Positions 10,204 to 20,250 of a DNA stretch of 64,000 nucleotides are shown one piece after another. Each line of letters begins with the position of its first letter. The stretch's first letter is position 1. Under the pieces are notes generated by a model that was not told the DNA's origin, made no database searches, and saw only the letters and a list, made by a program, of their open reading frames with translations. The position numbers and the translations under genes were made by a program. Origin of the DNA: Tritrichomonas foetus (Eukaryota > Parabasalia > Tritrichomonadida > Tritrichomonadidae); contig MLAK01000502.1 in NCBI GenBank assembly GCA_001839685.1, positions 48,623 through 112,622 of the forward strand, written 5' to 3'.

Positions 10204-11990
10204 ATGCAAATAAACAACCCTCGAGAAGTCGGTGAATATATATTAGGAAGAACATTAGGCTCAGGTACAACAGGAAAAGTCAAGCTTGCTGTTCACAAAG
10301 TTACAGGTCAACAAGTTGCTATCAAAATTATTAAGAAAGCAATGTTTGATGTCAAACCAGATCTCCAACGCAAAATCAGGAGAGAAATTGCTCTTATGAG
10401 ATTGTTGGACCATCCACATCTTCTAAAACTCATCGAAGTCTACGATTCCTCTCACCATATGTATATCGTCCTAGAATTCGCCAGCCACGGAGAATTGTTT
10501 GACTATTTGGTCGCTCGTCGTCGTCTTGATGTTCCAGTTGCGCTTCACTTTTTCCGCGAAATTATTTACGGTCTTGACTATCTTCACTCCCACGCAATTT
10601 GCCATCGCGATCTCAAGCCAGAAAACATTCTCCTCGATGAGTATGATCACATCAAAATTGCTGATTTCGGCTTTGCCCGATGGATGAAATCCAACATTGC
10701 TGAAACCTCATGTGGGTCACCACACTATGCTGCACCAGAAGTCATTCGTGGTGAACGATATGATGGTAGGCACGCAGATATTTGGAGCTGTGGTGTTATT
10801 CTTTATGCACTTCTAGCTGTATGTATTATTTTATTATATTTGAAGAATTCAATCATGGAAAAACCAAATAATGATAATAATTTATGAACAAAAACAGCTT
10901 AAAATCAACAAATTTAATCATGGATGATCTTCTTTTTGGAGAATTATCGTGATTTCTATTTGAATGAATCGAAATTTGATTTTGTTTTGTTGTTTTTGTC
11001 TGAATTTGTTTGATTTTGTTTTCCATTTTGAATTTCTTTGAATATAATTTTTCTTTATTTTTTTCTAATACTTAGGGAAGACTACCATTTGACGATCCAT
11101 CAATTCGTACCCTTCTTGCCAAAGTCAGATCAGGTCGATTTGTTATGCCAGATTTTCCAGATGTCATTCAAGACCTCATTTCAAAGATGCTCACTGTTAC
11201 AGTCAGTGAAAGAATCACAATTGATCAAATTAAGATGCATCCAGCTTTCAGAATGTATCTCCCAGATAACTATACTGTTCCATCTCCACTTCCAATTCCT
11301 TTGATGACTGAGCCAATGGACCCATCCACCCTTGATCCAGCTATTATGCCAATTCTCAAGCATATTGGCTATTCTAGCGATGCAGAAATTAATGATGAAT
11401 TTTTGGCACCAGAACATACAACTGCTAAAGTTTTCTATATGATGTTCAAGCGTAATGTTTCATACGAATCATTACCATGGCCAGATATGGATAACACACC
11501 AGAAATCTACATAGCCCCAGATGAAGCCTTCTTCATGTCCCCAAGAATGATCCCACAGACTGGTATGCAAACTAATGATCCATTCCATCGTCGAATTCAA
11601 GCACCTGATGTTTCTTCACCAGAAATTCGATCACTCGCCCAACGACCAGATTGGTACTCTTATTCAATGAATCAGCCTGGAAACCAAGAAGAACCAATTG
11701 AGCAATTATTCGTTGATATACCAGTACCAGCTGAAGTGTTAATGGCAAGATTGCAAATATACTTATCACAGAATGATATGAAGTTCTTCCATCAAAGTGA
11801 CATGGAATTAATCGCCAGAAGTTCAGATCCAAACATGATTATTACTTTTACAGCATCCTACGAATCAATTGAAATGCTTGAATTAAGCGTTTCGCTGAAA
11901 TTCGGAAACAAAGATGAATTTGACAGAATTGTCAATGATTTAAGCAATGAAATTTTGAACATGATTCACAATTACCAACCACAATTTTAA
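10204..11990 (+). CDS. CAMK-type Ser/Thr kinase, AMPK/BRSK-like, two exons
   Basis: Exon 1 is 10204-10818 and exon 2 is 11076-11990; spliced, they give 509 residues with the kinase fold restored at the junction (ILYALLA joined to GRLPFDDPS), the expected end of helix F and following loop in AMPK relatives. Key residues are visible: glycine-rich loop LGSGTTGKV, Lys41 in [15 protein letters not shown] near residue 133, DFGFAR, and [10 protein letters not shown] in the activation segment. All catalytic residues are present, so it should be active. After the kinase domain comes a UBA-like helical segment ([15 protein letters not shown]...) and a C-terminal alpha/beta stretch like a KA1 domain ([21 protein letters not shown]), the layout of BRSK/MARK/AMPK kinases. 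Unspliced, the first frame would end at 10887 and truncate the kinase domain. The start is the first ATG. Confidence 0.93.
10819..11075 (+). other. Spliceosomal intron (257 nt, phase 0)
   Basis: The donor is GTATGT at 10819-10824 and the acceptor is AG at 11074-11075, preceded directly by TCTAATACTT. In trichomonads the branch point sits next to the 3' splice site in a fused 12-nt motif (ACTAACACACAG in Trichomonas vaginalis); TCTAATACTTAG has the same CTAA core and spacing. Removal joins codons for Ala and Gly in phase 0 and restores a contiguous kinase domain. It is longer than most described trichomonad introns and carries in-frame stops. Confidence 0.9.
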
Positions 11991-12432
11991 ATTTTCTAGT
12001 AATTCTACAAAAATACATAATAAATTTTTGTTTATCATATTTTACTTTTGATTAGAATATTCGAAATGATTTATAGCATTTATAGATGTCATTAAAGATC
12101 GAAAATTTAGTCTATTAATCGAATATTATAATTATCGCATGAAAAAAAAATATATATAAAATGATAATTCATGAATGAATATTGATTATTAAAAGATCAA
12201 TAATCATTAATTTTGTGTTGATTTGTAATTACTCCTTGTTGATGAGCCGCTTAACATGATGTTTGAAACTGACAACAATGGTCAAATAAAGGTCAAATAG
12301 TGAGAAATGAAACGAAAAGTCGGTGCCAAAACTTGATAAAATAATCAAAGAAGTTGGATTTGTTTATAGATGCATATATCTTTATTCATAAATTTCTTAT
12401 ATGATTGACTTGTTTTTTGATTAGGCACTCTT
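11991..12432. other. Convergent intergenic region, nothing recognised
   Basis: This lies between the 3' ends of the split kinase and the small membrane protein. It is AT-rich with short palindromic AT stretches (for example around 12160-12215) and no coding potential. Confidence 0.5.
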
Positions 12433-12720
12433 TCAATCGTTCTTTACATTGATTTTTGTTTCAGCATTTCCAATGAAATGGCGGATAGCGAACAAGAGGA
12501 TACAAACGAACAAAGCCCAGATTGATGTGGCTGTTTGACCGAAGTAGTTAAAGATTAAAATAGACGAAAGAGTGATGACAACTGAAAAGATTACAACAAA
12601 AGCAATTCCTTTTAGACTTGTGAGGATAGCGGCGAGCTCTTCATTGCCTTGGTGTACATCATCCTTTGGTGTCTTTGGTGTGACTGGGGTTTTGGATCCT
12701 TTTGGTGTTGGCGTTGACAT
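12433..12720 (-). CDS. Small two-helix membrane protein, function unknown
   Basis: The ATG at 12720 gives 95 residues (MSTPTPKGSK...); the upstream in-frame ATG would add 21 residues of poor quality. The N-terminus is a basic Thr/Pro/Lys segment with repeated TPK motifs (KTPVTPKTPK), likely cytosolic and possibly a phosphorylation target. Two predicted membrane helices follow: roughly GIAFVVIFSVVITLSSILIF and SIWALFVCILLFAIRHFI, with a short polar loop between and a short polar tail. This hairpin shape resembles many small ER or endomembrane subunits, but I do not recognise the family. The composition, with more G+C in third positions than the flanks, supports a real gene. Confidence 0.7.
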   Translation of the reverse strand: MSTPTPKGSKTPVTPKTPKDDVHQGNEELAAILTSLKGIAFVVIFSVVITLSSILIFNYFGQTATSIWALFVCILLFAIRHFIGNAETKINVKND

Positions 12721-13748
12721 TTTTTTCTTTTTGATATGTTTTAAATTGAGAATAGTCAATTGAAATAGATTGAATATAACCAATCATATTTATTGATTAG
12801 GTGATGATGTCGATTTCTCGATCAGCTCAATATAAACAACAGTGTTTTCAAAGTTCTAGTATTAATAATATTCTAGTGATTTGTTTTGTGTATATAAATT
12901 TATATTTAGTTGATTAGATACAAGAATTTATCCACATTAGTTATTTCATCCCAATTACAACTTCCTATTGAAAAAAGTCAAAACCAATTGAATTTCCTTA
13001 TCAAAAATTCCTTCAAATTTTCAAAATAGTTTTCTCTTCATCATCACAATTTTGAGAATTTGTTGATATTTATGAACTGAAACTCACAAAAATCTATGAA
13101 CGTCGACCAGGTCGGTGTTCCCGATTCACTCAGAAATTTGAATAACGAAGTAAAATCAATGCAAGCGATTGTGTTTTTTCATCTTTTCGTGTTATATGTT
13201 GATTGAGAATTTCCTATATATTAAATTTGGATTATGACCTTTGTCTGATTACTGATAAATTACGAGAACAATAACAATTGTGATTTATTTTAACCACATT
13301 GATGTAAATATGTGAAAATATAATAAAACGTAGTTTTTTCACAGAAAAATTTGTTTTAATAATTATTTTTATCGAAATATTAACCAAATACAATCAATAT
13401 GATCAAACTATGCATAGAATGAAATAAATAGGTGAATAGTTCCATGTTATATCAGCTATGTTAATATAAAAGTAAAAAAAATGACAATTATTTCCATCCA
13501 ATGGGTGGTATGTGAGAGAAAACTAGTTTGTGAAAAACTTTTTTTTGATATGAAATAAATTCACCTCATTCGTAGTGTATTACAGAATAGGAAAAGCCAA
13601 GGAAATGAAAAAGGTAACTTTGGATTTTGTATGCTTAATTGGTCAAATATATAGGCCAAATTGTAATACAATTATATGTCATATATTATTCTTTTAAAAG
13701 TATAATTGGTTGGCTGATTATGCAAACAAAAATTACATAAATTTTAGA
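12721..13748. other. Divergent intergenic region, nothing recognised
   Basis: About 1 kb lies between the starts of the small membrane protein gene (minus) and the UBR1-like gene (plus). It is AT-rich with stops in all frames. No RNA gene or clear initiator was identified. Confidence 0.45.
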
Positions 13749-16700
13749 ATGGAAGAGGGCAACATTCTGATCGATCAAGATTTGTTTGAAGCCATCAAAA
13801 ACGAAATTCATATTTCAGGTGATATTTTTAACCTCTGTGAGGCAACTTTAATCGGATCAGATTTTGAAACCTTCTCATTATTTTTCAAAGAGCAACAAAC
13901 AAGGCTCAAAAGTTCAACTTGTACATCCTCCTGGCACACCCAAACGATTGTTGCCTCATGTTTGGATTGTCAATTTTTTGAAAATTCTGTTTTATGCTTA
14001 AATTGCTTTTTAAAAAGCCATCATGAAGGACATGCCGTTTATTTAAGGCACACTCCAATAGGAGCATGTGATTGTGGAAACCCTTCACTTTTTAAATCAT
14101 CAGGATTTTGTTCACTTCATCAAAGAAAATTTAATCCTGATGAATTAACAGAACAAGAGAAAATTAAATATATTACAATATTTTACAGTTTAGTTTATGA
14201 AAGTATTCATGACATTCCTTTGGATTCTATTTTGATTGCCAAAATTTTCATTTGGATTCAAAGATTAACAACTTTGAGCGATTCTATTCGAAGATGTTGC
14301 ACTTTAGCATTTATTAAATTGAATGCATTAGATCGTTTCATTTTTCGATTAATTGATTCGCGAAAAGAAGTCCGACAAGTTTATTCAAATTTCAACGGGT
14401 CGATGATTAATGATCCACTTTTTTTGGAGTTATTATCAAAATCCATAATTGAATTATATCCAACTTTTATTGAAAGAGTTATTCAAATTCTATCAACTCA
14501 ACATTCACAAACTTTTTATGATGATCTTCATGCAATCACTGCCGATTTTTACCTTGCTTTTACACCTTCCATTCAAACAGTTATAGGAAAATATAAAATT
14601 GACTGGATTCGAATATTTTATTGCTCAATTGATCCTCTACTTGATGCTATTGCTGAAGATTGTCGCTACGTTAAATATGTAAATTCACAAGCAGAGCTTC
14701 ATATTCAAAATTTGGTTTCATTAGCTAGGGAAAGTCTCAATTTTGAATATGTATCAAAGAATCAAGAAAAAATTAATGAATTTGTGAAAAAATTGCCACC
14801 AACTTTAATAAGATTCGAAAGTATCATTAATTTTAAACGAATTATTGATAATAAAGTTGATGATCCAAATAAACTTGCCCAAGTTGGTCATTCTGTTCAT
14901 TTGCTGTTTTATCCATTAATTGAAACAATTAAAGATATTTCTTATTTTAGTGAATTTCCATTTGAAGTTTTATTAGATAGAATTTCACAAATGAGTATTA
15001 AACCAAAATCTGTTTTATCTCCAAAAGCGATATCAACTCCGATTTATTTGATTTACAATCTAGCTATTAATTCACTTTTAAATAAAAAGAGTCAACTAGA
15101 AGAGTTTATTTTGGCAAAATGTAATGAGCATGGTTTTTCAGTTGAAAATATCATCGATGTTCCATTAAAATGGATTGCAGTGTCAATTTTATCACTTTTC
15201 AAACTTTTTGTGAGAAACTCAGAACCATTTATTTTAACAACCAAAGCAACGTTTTATAAAATCAACATTCCATACGTTTTAGTACCAACATTTTCTATGA
15301 TTCAAATCTTCTTTTCCATTGAACCCAATAAAAATGATTTTTTGTATGATGTTGCAAATGTTTTTGGATTATTTAAATCTGCTGCAATTGATGAAGATGT
15401 CTCCACACAATGTAATATTGAATTTTCTGCACTTCATTTCATATGTTGTTTGATTTTTGATCGATATTGTATATTCAATGATTTAATTGGAATCAAGAGA
15501 ATGTTAATTGTGACTTATTTAAAGAAAGATGGATCTTTAACTTTAGATCAAATGAATAATATATTATGGGGTAAATCAACACATGAAAAACAGTTCATTG
15601 ATGATCTTCAAAGCTATTCTTCGCTTGTTCAAACGCGTCATGGTTCACACTTTAAACTTACAAATGATTCTGATTGGCAACCACTTCTTCCATTTGTTAA
15701 ATTGACCGATATGTTTGACATCTTTTCAAAATTCGCCACAACAAATCCCAATTCTTTAATGCCTTTCCCTGATTATGAAGAATTGCCTTCTGGTTTGGAT
15801 TTAAAGCCAGCATTAAATTCCCCATTACTTTATGCCATCATATATCATATATTAAGTAATTTTGTTGCAAAAGAATCAACAATGGCTGAGCCACTTCAAT
15901 TAATTTTTAATTTATTAATTAAAATTCAACAAACATTGAAAATTGCAATTATTAAACCATTAAAATTGAAATATATTGTCACTAGTGCAATTAAATATCT
16001 TTGTAAAATTTTACCTGATCAATTTTCCAACTTCCTTTATACAAAAGTTGCATATAAAAACCGAGAATTTTTATCTATGATTGAAATGATTCAAAAATGT
16101 GGACCATTAGGAATAACTGTCCTTGACAGACTTGGAATTCATTGTGAAATACCAAAAGAGATGAATCAAACCATGAAAAATGAAAATAAAGCAAAAGCAA
16201 AAGCTCTACAACAAAAATTCATGAATGATTTCAAAAAACAACAAGATAGTTTTGCTACACAAAATGATGAAGATGAAATAGGAGATGAATGTTCAGTCTG
16301 TCATTCAATTAATGAAGAAAACCCAGTTTTAGTCTTTCCAATTTTCATTTATGAAACAGTTTTACCATACATTGTAAAATCTAGTGTAGAAAATAAACCA
16401 TTAAAATTTACAGAAACGATTTACGGTTTCCATCTGTGTGGTCACTTTTTCCATAAAACTTGTATAAATGATTACAAATCAAAATATTTTAAGTGCCCTA
16501 TCGATCGTTGCATTAGAAATAATTTCTTACCAAAAATTGATAAGAAATTCACTGATTCCCTCACACCAAAAGAAGCTGAAGCAATAAAAGAATTCATTAT
16601 TTCTGGATTTAAAGTTACTTCAATTAAAACCATAGTTGAATCAATTGCCGGAGAACTTTCTATCCTTGAAGTGAGGCATCGAGTCCGCCCTGAATGTCTT

Positions 16701-17594
16701 GATCGTTCAACTAATTATGTAATGTTTCGTTATTTATTCTTTTCAATCTTTCATGGATTCCACATTGCATGTCAACAGCAAGAATTGAATGAATTTGAAG
16801 CATGTCAACAGCAAGAATTGAATGAATTTGAAGCATGTGACCCTTTATCCAAATTGATTTTCATTCTATTGAGAAAAGATGATCCAGTAACTGATTATCA
16901 AAATGATGTAATTGAAATTGCGGCTTCAATTCATGATAAACATCTTAAATACCAATTTTTGAGAAGGGCAACACTTGTTCAACATTTCATTCTTGATCTT
17001 CCTTTAACAAAAACCGCTTTTATTGATTGGGATGAATTACTTGAATTCAATGAACTATGTAACCGTTATGAAATTGCTATAGATGATGATGAAATTGAAA
17101 TTGAAATTGATAATTTTGATGGTTTTAAAAATGAAATTGAATTGGCACCTTATAATTTTATTGAAACGCCAAAATCATTTTTATCATTCATGGAATCTCC
17201 TTTTTCAGTAAATCTCGCAGATAAAACAAAAGAGCTTGGAATTTGTTTATTAACTGGTGATATTGTGAATATGGGAAGACAAAGCTTGAATGATAAAATA
17301 ATTTCTGCTTCAAGACATCGAACAACAAAAATGGGAAATACATTTTCGATTTATTTGCAACTCACTGGAATCAATGCTGGAATTCCATGCATTCTTTCTC
17401 AATATATGAACAAAAGTATTCGCCTTAAAAGTTTTTATGTTGATTCTTTTGGTGATGAAGATCAGGGATTGAAAAGAGGAAGTCTTCTAAAATTGTCTCC
17501 TGAAAAATTAGAAAATTTAGTTGAACAATTACTTTCTTCTGATTGGACCGATATGATTGATATGCAAAGATCCCAAAGTATATTTGATTTTTAA
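13749..17594 (+). CDS. UBR1-like N-recognin E3 ubiquitin ligase
   Basis: The first in-frame ATG after the upstream stop at 13695 is at 13749, giving 1,281 residues. A UBR box lies at about residues 58-124 (CTSSWHTQ...CLDC...CLNCF...HHEGH...CDCGN...CSLH), the zinc fold that binds basic N-degrons. A RING-H2 of the UBR1 type with a long insert is at about 846-920 (CSVC...HLCGHFFHKTC...CPIDRC). The C-terminus has the UBR1-family end block (GLKRGSLLKLSPEKLENL, about residue 1238 on). Between them is a long helical region. The protein should recognise destabilising N-termini and ubiquitinate substrates with a RAD6-type E2 (family knowledge). It is shorter than yeast or human UBR1. A perfect 33-bp tandem duplication lies downstream of the RING. 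The stop is followed by TAATAAA. Confidence 0.92.
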   Translation: MEEGNILIDQDLFEAIKNEIHISGDIFNLCEATLIGSDFETFSLFFKEQQTRLKSSTCTSSWHTQTIVASCLDCQFFENSVLCLNCFLKSHHEGHAVYLRHTPIGACDCGNPSLFKSSGFCSLHQRKFNPDELTEQEKIKYITIFYSLVYESIHDIPLDSILIAKIFIWIQRLTTLSDSIRRCCTLAFIKLNALDRFIFRLIDSRKEVRQVYSNFNGSMINDPLFLELLSKSIIELYPTFIERVIQILSTQHSQTFYDDLHAITADFYLAFTPSIQTVIGKYKIDWIRIFYCSIDPLLDAIAEDCRYVKYVNSQAELHIQNLVSLARESLNFEYVSKNQEKINEFVKKLPPTLIRFESIINFKRIIDNKVDDPNKLAQVGHSVHLLFYPLIETIKDISYFSEFPFEVLLDRISQMSIKPKSVLSPKAISTPIYLIYNLAINSLLNKKSQLEEFILAKCNEHGFSVENIIDVPLKWIAVSILSLFKLFVRNSEPFILTTKATFYKINIPYVLVPTFSMIQIFFSIEPNKNDFLYDVANVFGLFKSAAIDEDVSTQCNIEFSALHFICCLIFDRYCIFNDLIGIKRMLIVTYLKKDGSLTLDQMNNILWGKSTHEKQFIDDLQSYSSLVQTRHGSHFKLTNDSDWQPLLPFVKLTDMFDIFSKFATTNPNSLMPFPDYEELPSGLDLKPALNSPLLYAIIYHILSNFVAKESTMAEPLQLIFNLLIKIQQTLKIAIIKPLKLKYIVTSAIKYLCKILPDQFSNFLYTKVAYKNREFLSMIEMIQKCGPLGITVLDRLGIHCEIPKEMNQTMKNENKAKAKALQQKFMNDFKKQQDSFATQNDEDEIGDECSVCHSINEENPVLVFPIFIYETVLPYIVKSSVENKPLKFTETIYGFHLCGHFFHKTCINDYKSKYFKCPIDRCIRNNFLPKIDKKFTDSLTPKEAEAIKEFIISGFKVTSIKTIVESIAGELSILEVRHRVRPECLDRSTNYVMFRYLFFSIFHGFHIACQQQELNEFEACQQQELNEFEACDPLSKLIFILLRKDDPVTDYQNDVIEIAASIHDKHLKYQFLRRATLVQHFILDLPLTKTAFIDWDELLEFNELCNRYEIAIDDDEIEIEIDNFDGFKNEIELAPYNFIETPKSFLSFMESPFSVNLADKTKELGICLLTGDIVNMGRQSLNDKIISASRHRTTKMGNTFSIYLQLTGINAGIPCILSQYMNKSIRLKSFYVDSFGDEDQGLKRGSLLKLSPEKLENLVEQLLSSDWTDMIDMQRSQSIFDF
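16767..16832 (+). repeat. Perfect 33-bp tandem duplication inside the UBR1-like gene
   Basis: Two identical 33-base units, each coding ACQQQELNEFE, stand side by side and are followed by the first bases of a third. The unit is a multiple of three, so the frame is kept. Identity of both copies suggests a recent slip or unequal exchange, or an assembly duplication. Confidence 0.9.
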
Positions 17595-17734
17595 TAAATT
17601 TCGGGTAAAAATGTGGTTTTGTCATTGTAAATGTTATTAATAAAATATTATTATATCTTTAAATTTCACTTTTCATATAATTCAATTCTGAAAGGAACAT
17701 ATAGCCCTTGCATGATAATCATGATAGTAAATAT

Positions 17735-19438
17735 TTAATCATTATTGATTTGAAAGTCTTGATGAAATGATTCATCACATATCATTGAACTAGAATCTGA
17801 TGTTGATTTGCTTTCCGACACAATAGAATACTCATTATTTGGAAAATTAACGAACAAAAATGATCCAAAAATGATAATGAAAACAAATAATGTGGAAATA
17901 TATAGGATTGAGGGAATCAATGATAATGACTCTTGATTTGTTCCAATAAATAGCGAATTAAAAGTAATAGATGTAGATCTTGTAGAAATAACCGTGGAAT
18001 CTTGTATGGTCTCAAGTGATATATTCATAACTTGATGTTCTTTGCTATTACTTTCATTTGGAAGCAATTCTTCAGTAATTTGTAAGCTTTGTGAAAATGT
18101 ATGTTTTTCAATTGTATTGTGTGAAAATAAATGAAATACACTCTCTTCAATCTGAAATGTAGGTGTTAATGACACAGATTCACTATCAATTTTATCATTC
18201 ATTGTCGTTTTTGGAGAAGTAAATGAGTTAATAGTTTGATCTTGTTTATGTTGTATTCTTTTAGTTGGAATAAGATAGTTAATCTTCAATTTATGTTCAT
18301 ATAAATCATGATATTTTTCAGGGATCATATTTTCCATTTGGCGTAAAATGTTTTCCATAGATTTATTCGCCATGAATATAATCGGTATTGTATTTGTACT
18401 CTTTGTAATCAATACACCTTTATTGTAAAAAGTAAAAATATTATTGATAATGTTTTTATCTTCCAATTTAAAATCAATTGTACAATCATAAAATGAAATG
18501 CTCATTAATTTTTTTTCAAATGATGGTGTTAATTCCCCAAAACGATTGAAATTGTTATTTATTATAATACATTTATAAAATCCAGTATCAGATTCTAAAC
18601 TAAAGAGGGAATTGTGAATAGAATTGTAAATGATGTTTAAGTAACTAAATGTAGAATTTTCTTTTGTATCATACGTTTTAATTAAATGTGGCCCTGTTGA
18701 ATTTTGTAATGTTGAAAAAGATAATGTTGATTGAAAATGAATCAACAAAGAAAAGCATGATGCCATTAAAGCCGAATGGCAGTTTGTAATATTTATCAAT
18801 CTCATATTAGATTCACCCAAAACATCATTTATTGCAGCCATTCCAATTAATTTCTCTTTAGTAGCACATAATTTTACAGTGCACTCTGATGCCTCTGTTG
18901 TTCCTGTAGAATTGCGATGATAAAATGTAAATGCATGTCCATTTACAATTGCAGTGCATTGGTAAAAAAAGTTAAAATGAATTATTACATCTTTAATCGA
19001 TCCATATAAAGCCCCACCACCTTTTTTAGATTGGCATGTTGTAAAAGTATTCCGAATAATAGATATTGATTTAATATCATGAGTAAAAAAAATTGCACCA
19101 CCATGTGATCTAAGAGAAGTACAGTTCGTAAAAGTGGAATCCATTATAATTATTGATGATGTATCTGAACTATTTATTTGAAGATGTATTGTGATTTCTT
19201 TGTTATATATATCACAAGATTTAAAACATAGGGCACGATTGAGAAAATTAACGAATCTTGATGATGACAATTTTAGAGTACAATGGTAATGATGATTAAT
19301 GAAAAAAGGAGTAATAAAATTATGCAATTTTAATCTATTAAAGGTAAAAATATTTTGTCGATTAAAAACAATTGATTGTGATAAAATAGGAGAGGTTGCC
19401 AATGATATCGCTGTTATTCGCACCATTGTGAAATTCAT
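17735..19438 (-). CDS. Beta-helix surface protein with C-terminal membrane anchor
   Basis: The first ATG is at 19438 (MNFTMVRITA...; an alternative at 19426), giving 567 residues. The N-terminal two thirds is rich in Asn, Ser, Thr, Ile and Cys with short repeated strands such as DSTFTNCTSLRSHGGAIFF and NTFTTCQSKKGGGALYGS, the pattern of a right-handed parallel beta-helix as in Pmp-like trichomonad surface proteins. A Ser/Thr-rich stalk follows, then one membrane helix (ILYISTLFVFIIIFGSFLFV) and a short Ser/Asp-rich cytosolic tail. This is a type I membrane layout; adhesion or sensing is inference. The N-terminus lacks a strong signal peptide. Upstream in the same frame there is a hydrophobic stretch (SIFFVICHCIIC) with no ATG, so the start may be damaged or the true start may use sequence not visible as a simple frame. 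Confidence 0.75.
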   Translation of the reverse strand: MNFTMVRITAISLATSPILSQSIVFNRQNIFTFNRLKLHNFITPFFINHHYHCTLKLSSSRFVNFLNRALCFKSCDIYNKEITIHLQINSSDTSSIIIMDSTFTNCTSLRSHGGAIFFTHDIKSISIIRNTFTTCQSKKGGGALYGSIKDVIIHFNFFYQCTAIVNGHAFTFYHRNSTGTTEASECTVKLCATKEKLIGMAAINDVLGESNMRLINITNCHSALMASCFSLLIHFQSTLSFSTLQNSTGPHLIKTYDTKENSTFSYLNIIYNSIHNSLFSLESDTGFYKCIIINNNFNRFGELTPSFEKKLMSISFYDCTIDFKLEDKNIINNIFTFYNKGVLITKSTNTIPIIFMANKSMENILRQMENMIPEKYHDLYEHKLKINYLIPTKRIQHKQDQTINSFTSPKTTMNDKIDSESVSLTPTFQIEESVFHLFSHNTIEKHTFSQSLQITEELLPNESNSKEHQVMNISLETIQDSTVISTRSTSITFNSLFIGTNQESLSLIPSILYISTLFVFIIIFGSFLFVNFPNNEYSIVSESKSTSDSSSMICDESFHQDFQINND

Positions 19439-20250
19439 CAATTGTTGACAAATAATACAATGGCAAATGACAAAAAAAATTGACCAATTTTTTTAGCGGA
19501 GTTTCTCGATTTTATATAAATTGAGAGCAGAATCATAAAATATCACTATATGTTGATTTAGTGGAAAAGAAAGAAAGAGTTAAAAAATTGGATTCACATT
19601 ATTATATTAGCATGGAAAATATCACAGTAAAGAAATATATACCAACAATGAAAGAAATGAAACAACAATGAAAGAAATGAAACAACAATGAAAGAAATGA
19701 AACAACAATGAAAGAAATGAAACAACAATGAAAGAAATGAAACAACAATGAAAGAAATGAAACAACAATGAAAGAAATGAAACAACAATGAAAGAAATGA
19801 AACAACAATGAAAGAAATGAAACAACAATGAAAGAAATGAAACAACAATGAAAGAAATGAAACANNNNNNNNNNNNNNGAAAGAATGAAACAACAATGAA
19901 AGAAATGAAACAACAATGAAAGAAATGAAACAACAATGAAAGAAATGAAACAACAATGAAAGAAATGAAACAACAATGAAGGGAAACCAGTAGAATGAAA
20001 GAAAAAAACAACGAATTGTATGTTTGAATATCGCTCAAACATATTCCCATATCCAAGTTTTCATTCAATAAAAAACTTAAACTCAGGGGAAGGTAAAAAT
20101 TAAAAATTAAAAAAAAGCAGAAACACGAAAAATTGAAATAATGATAAAACTTTATTAAGTTCATACAAATACAAATGCGCAAAAAAAAAATGCATAAATA
20201 ATGAAATAAACCACACCAAACAATCCAATCTTCCAAAAAAAAATAACACC
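19439..20250. other. Intergenic region carrying a minisatellite
   Basis: This lies between two minus-strand genes. Most of it is the 20-bp tandem repeat (separate entry); the flanks are AT-rich. Long open minus-strand frames here are by-products of the repeat. Confidence 0.7.
19641..19980. repeat. 20-bp minisatellite (AACAACAATGAAAGAAATGA) with assembly gap
   Basis: About 11 near-perfect copies precede a run of 14 N (19865-19878) and about five follow it. Just after the gap one copy has lost a base. The gap lies inside the array, so true copy number is unknown. As 20 is not a multiple of three, the minus strand is open in all three frames and gives spurious Phe/Ser-rich proteins. Confidence 0.97.
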
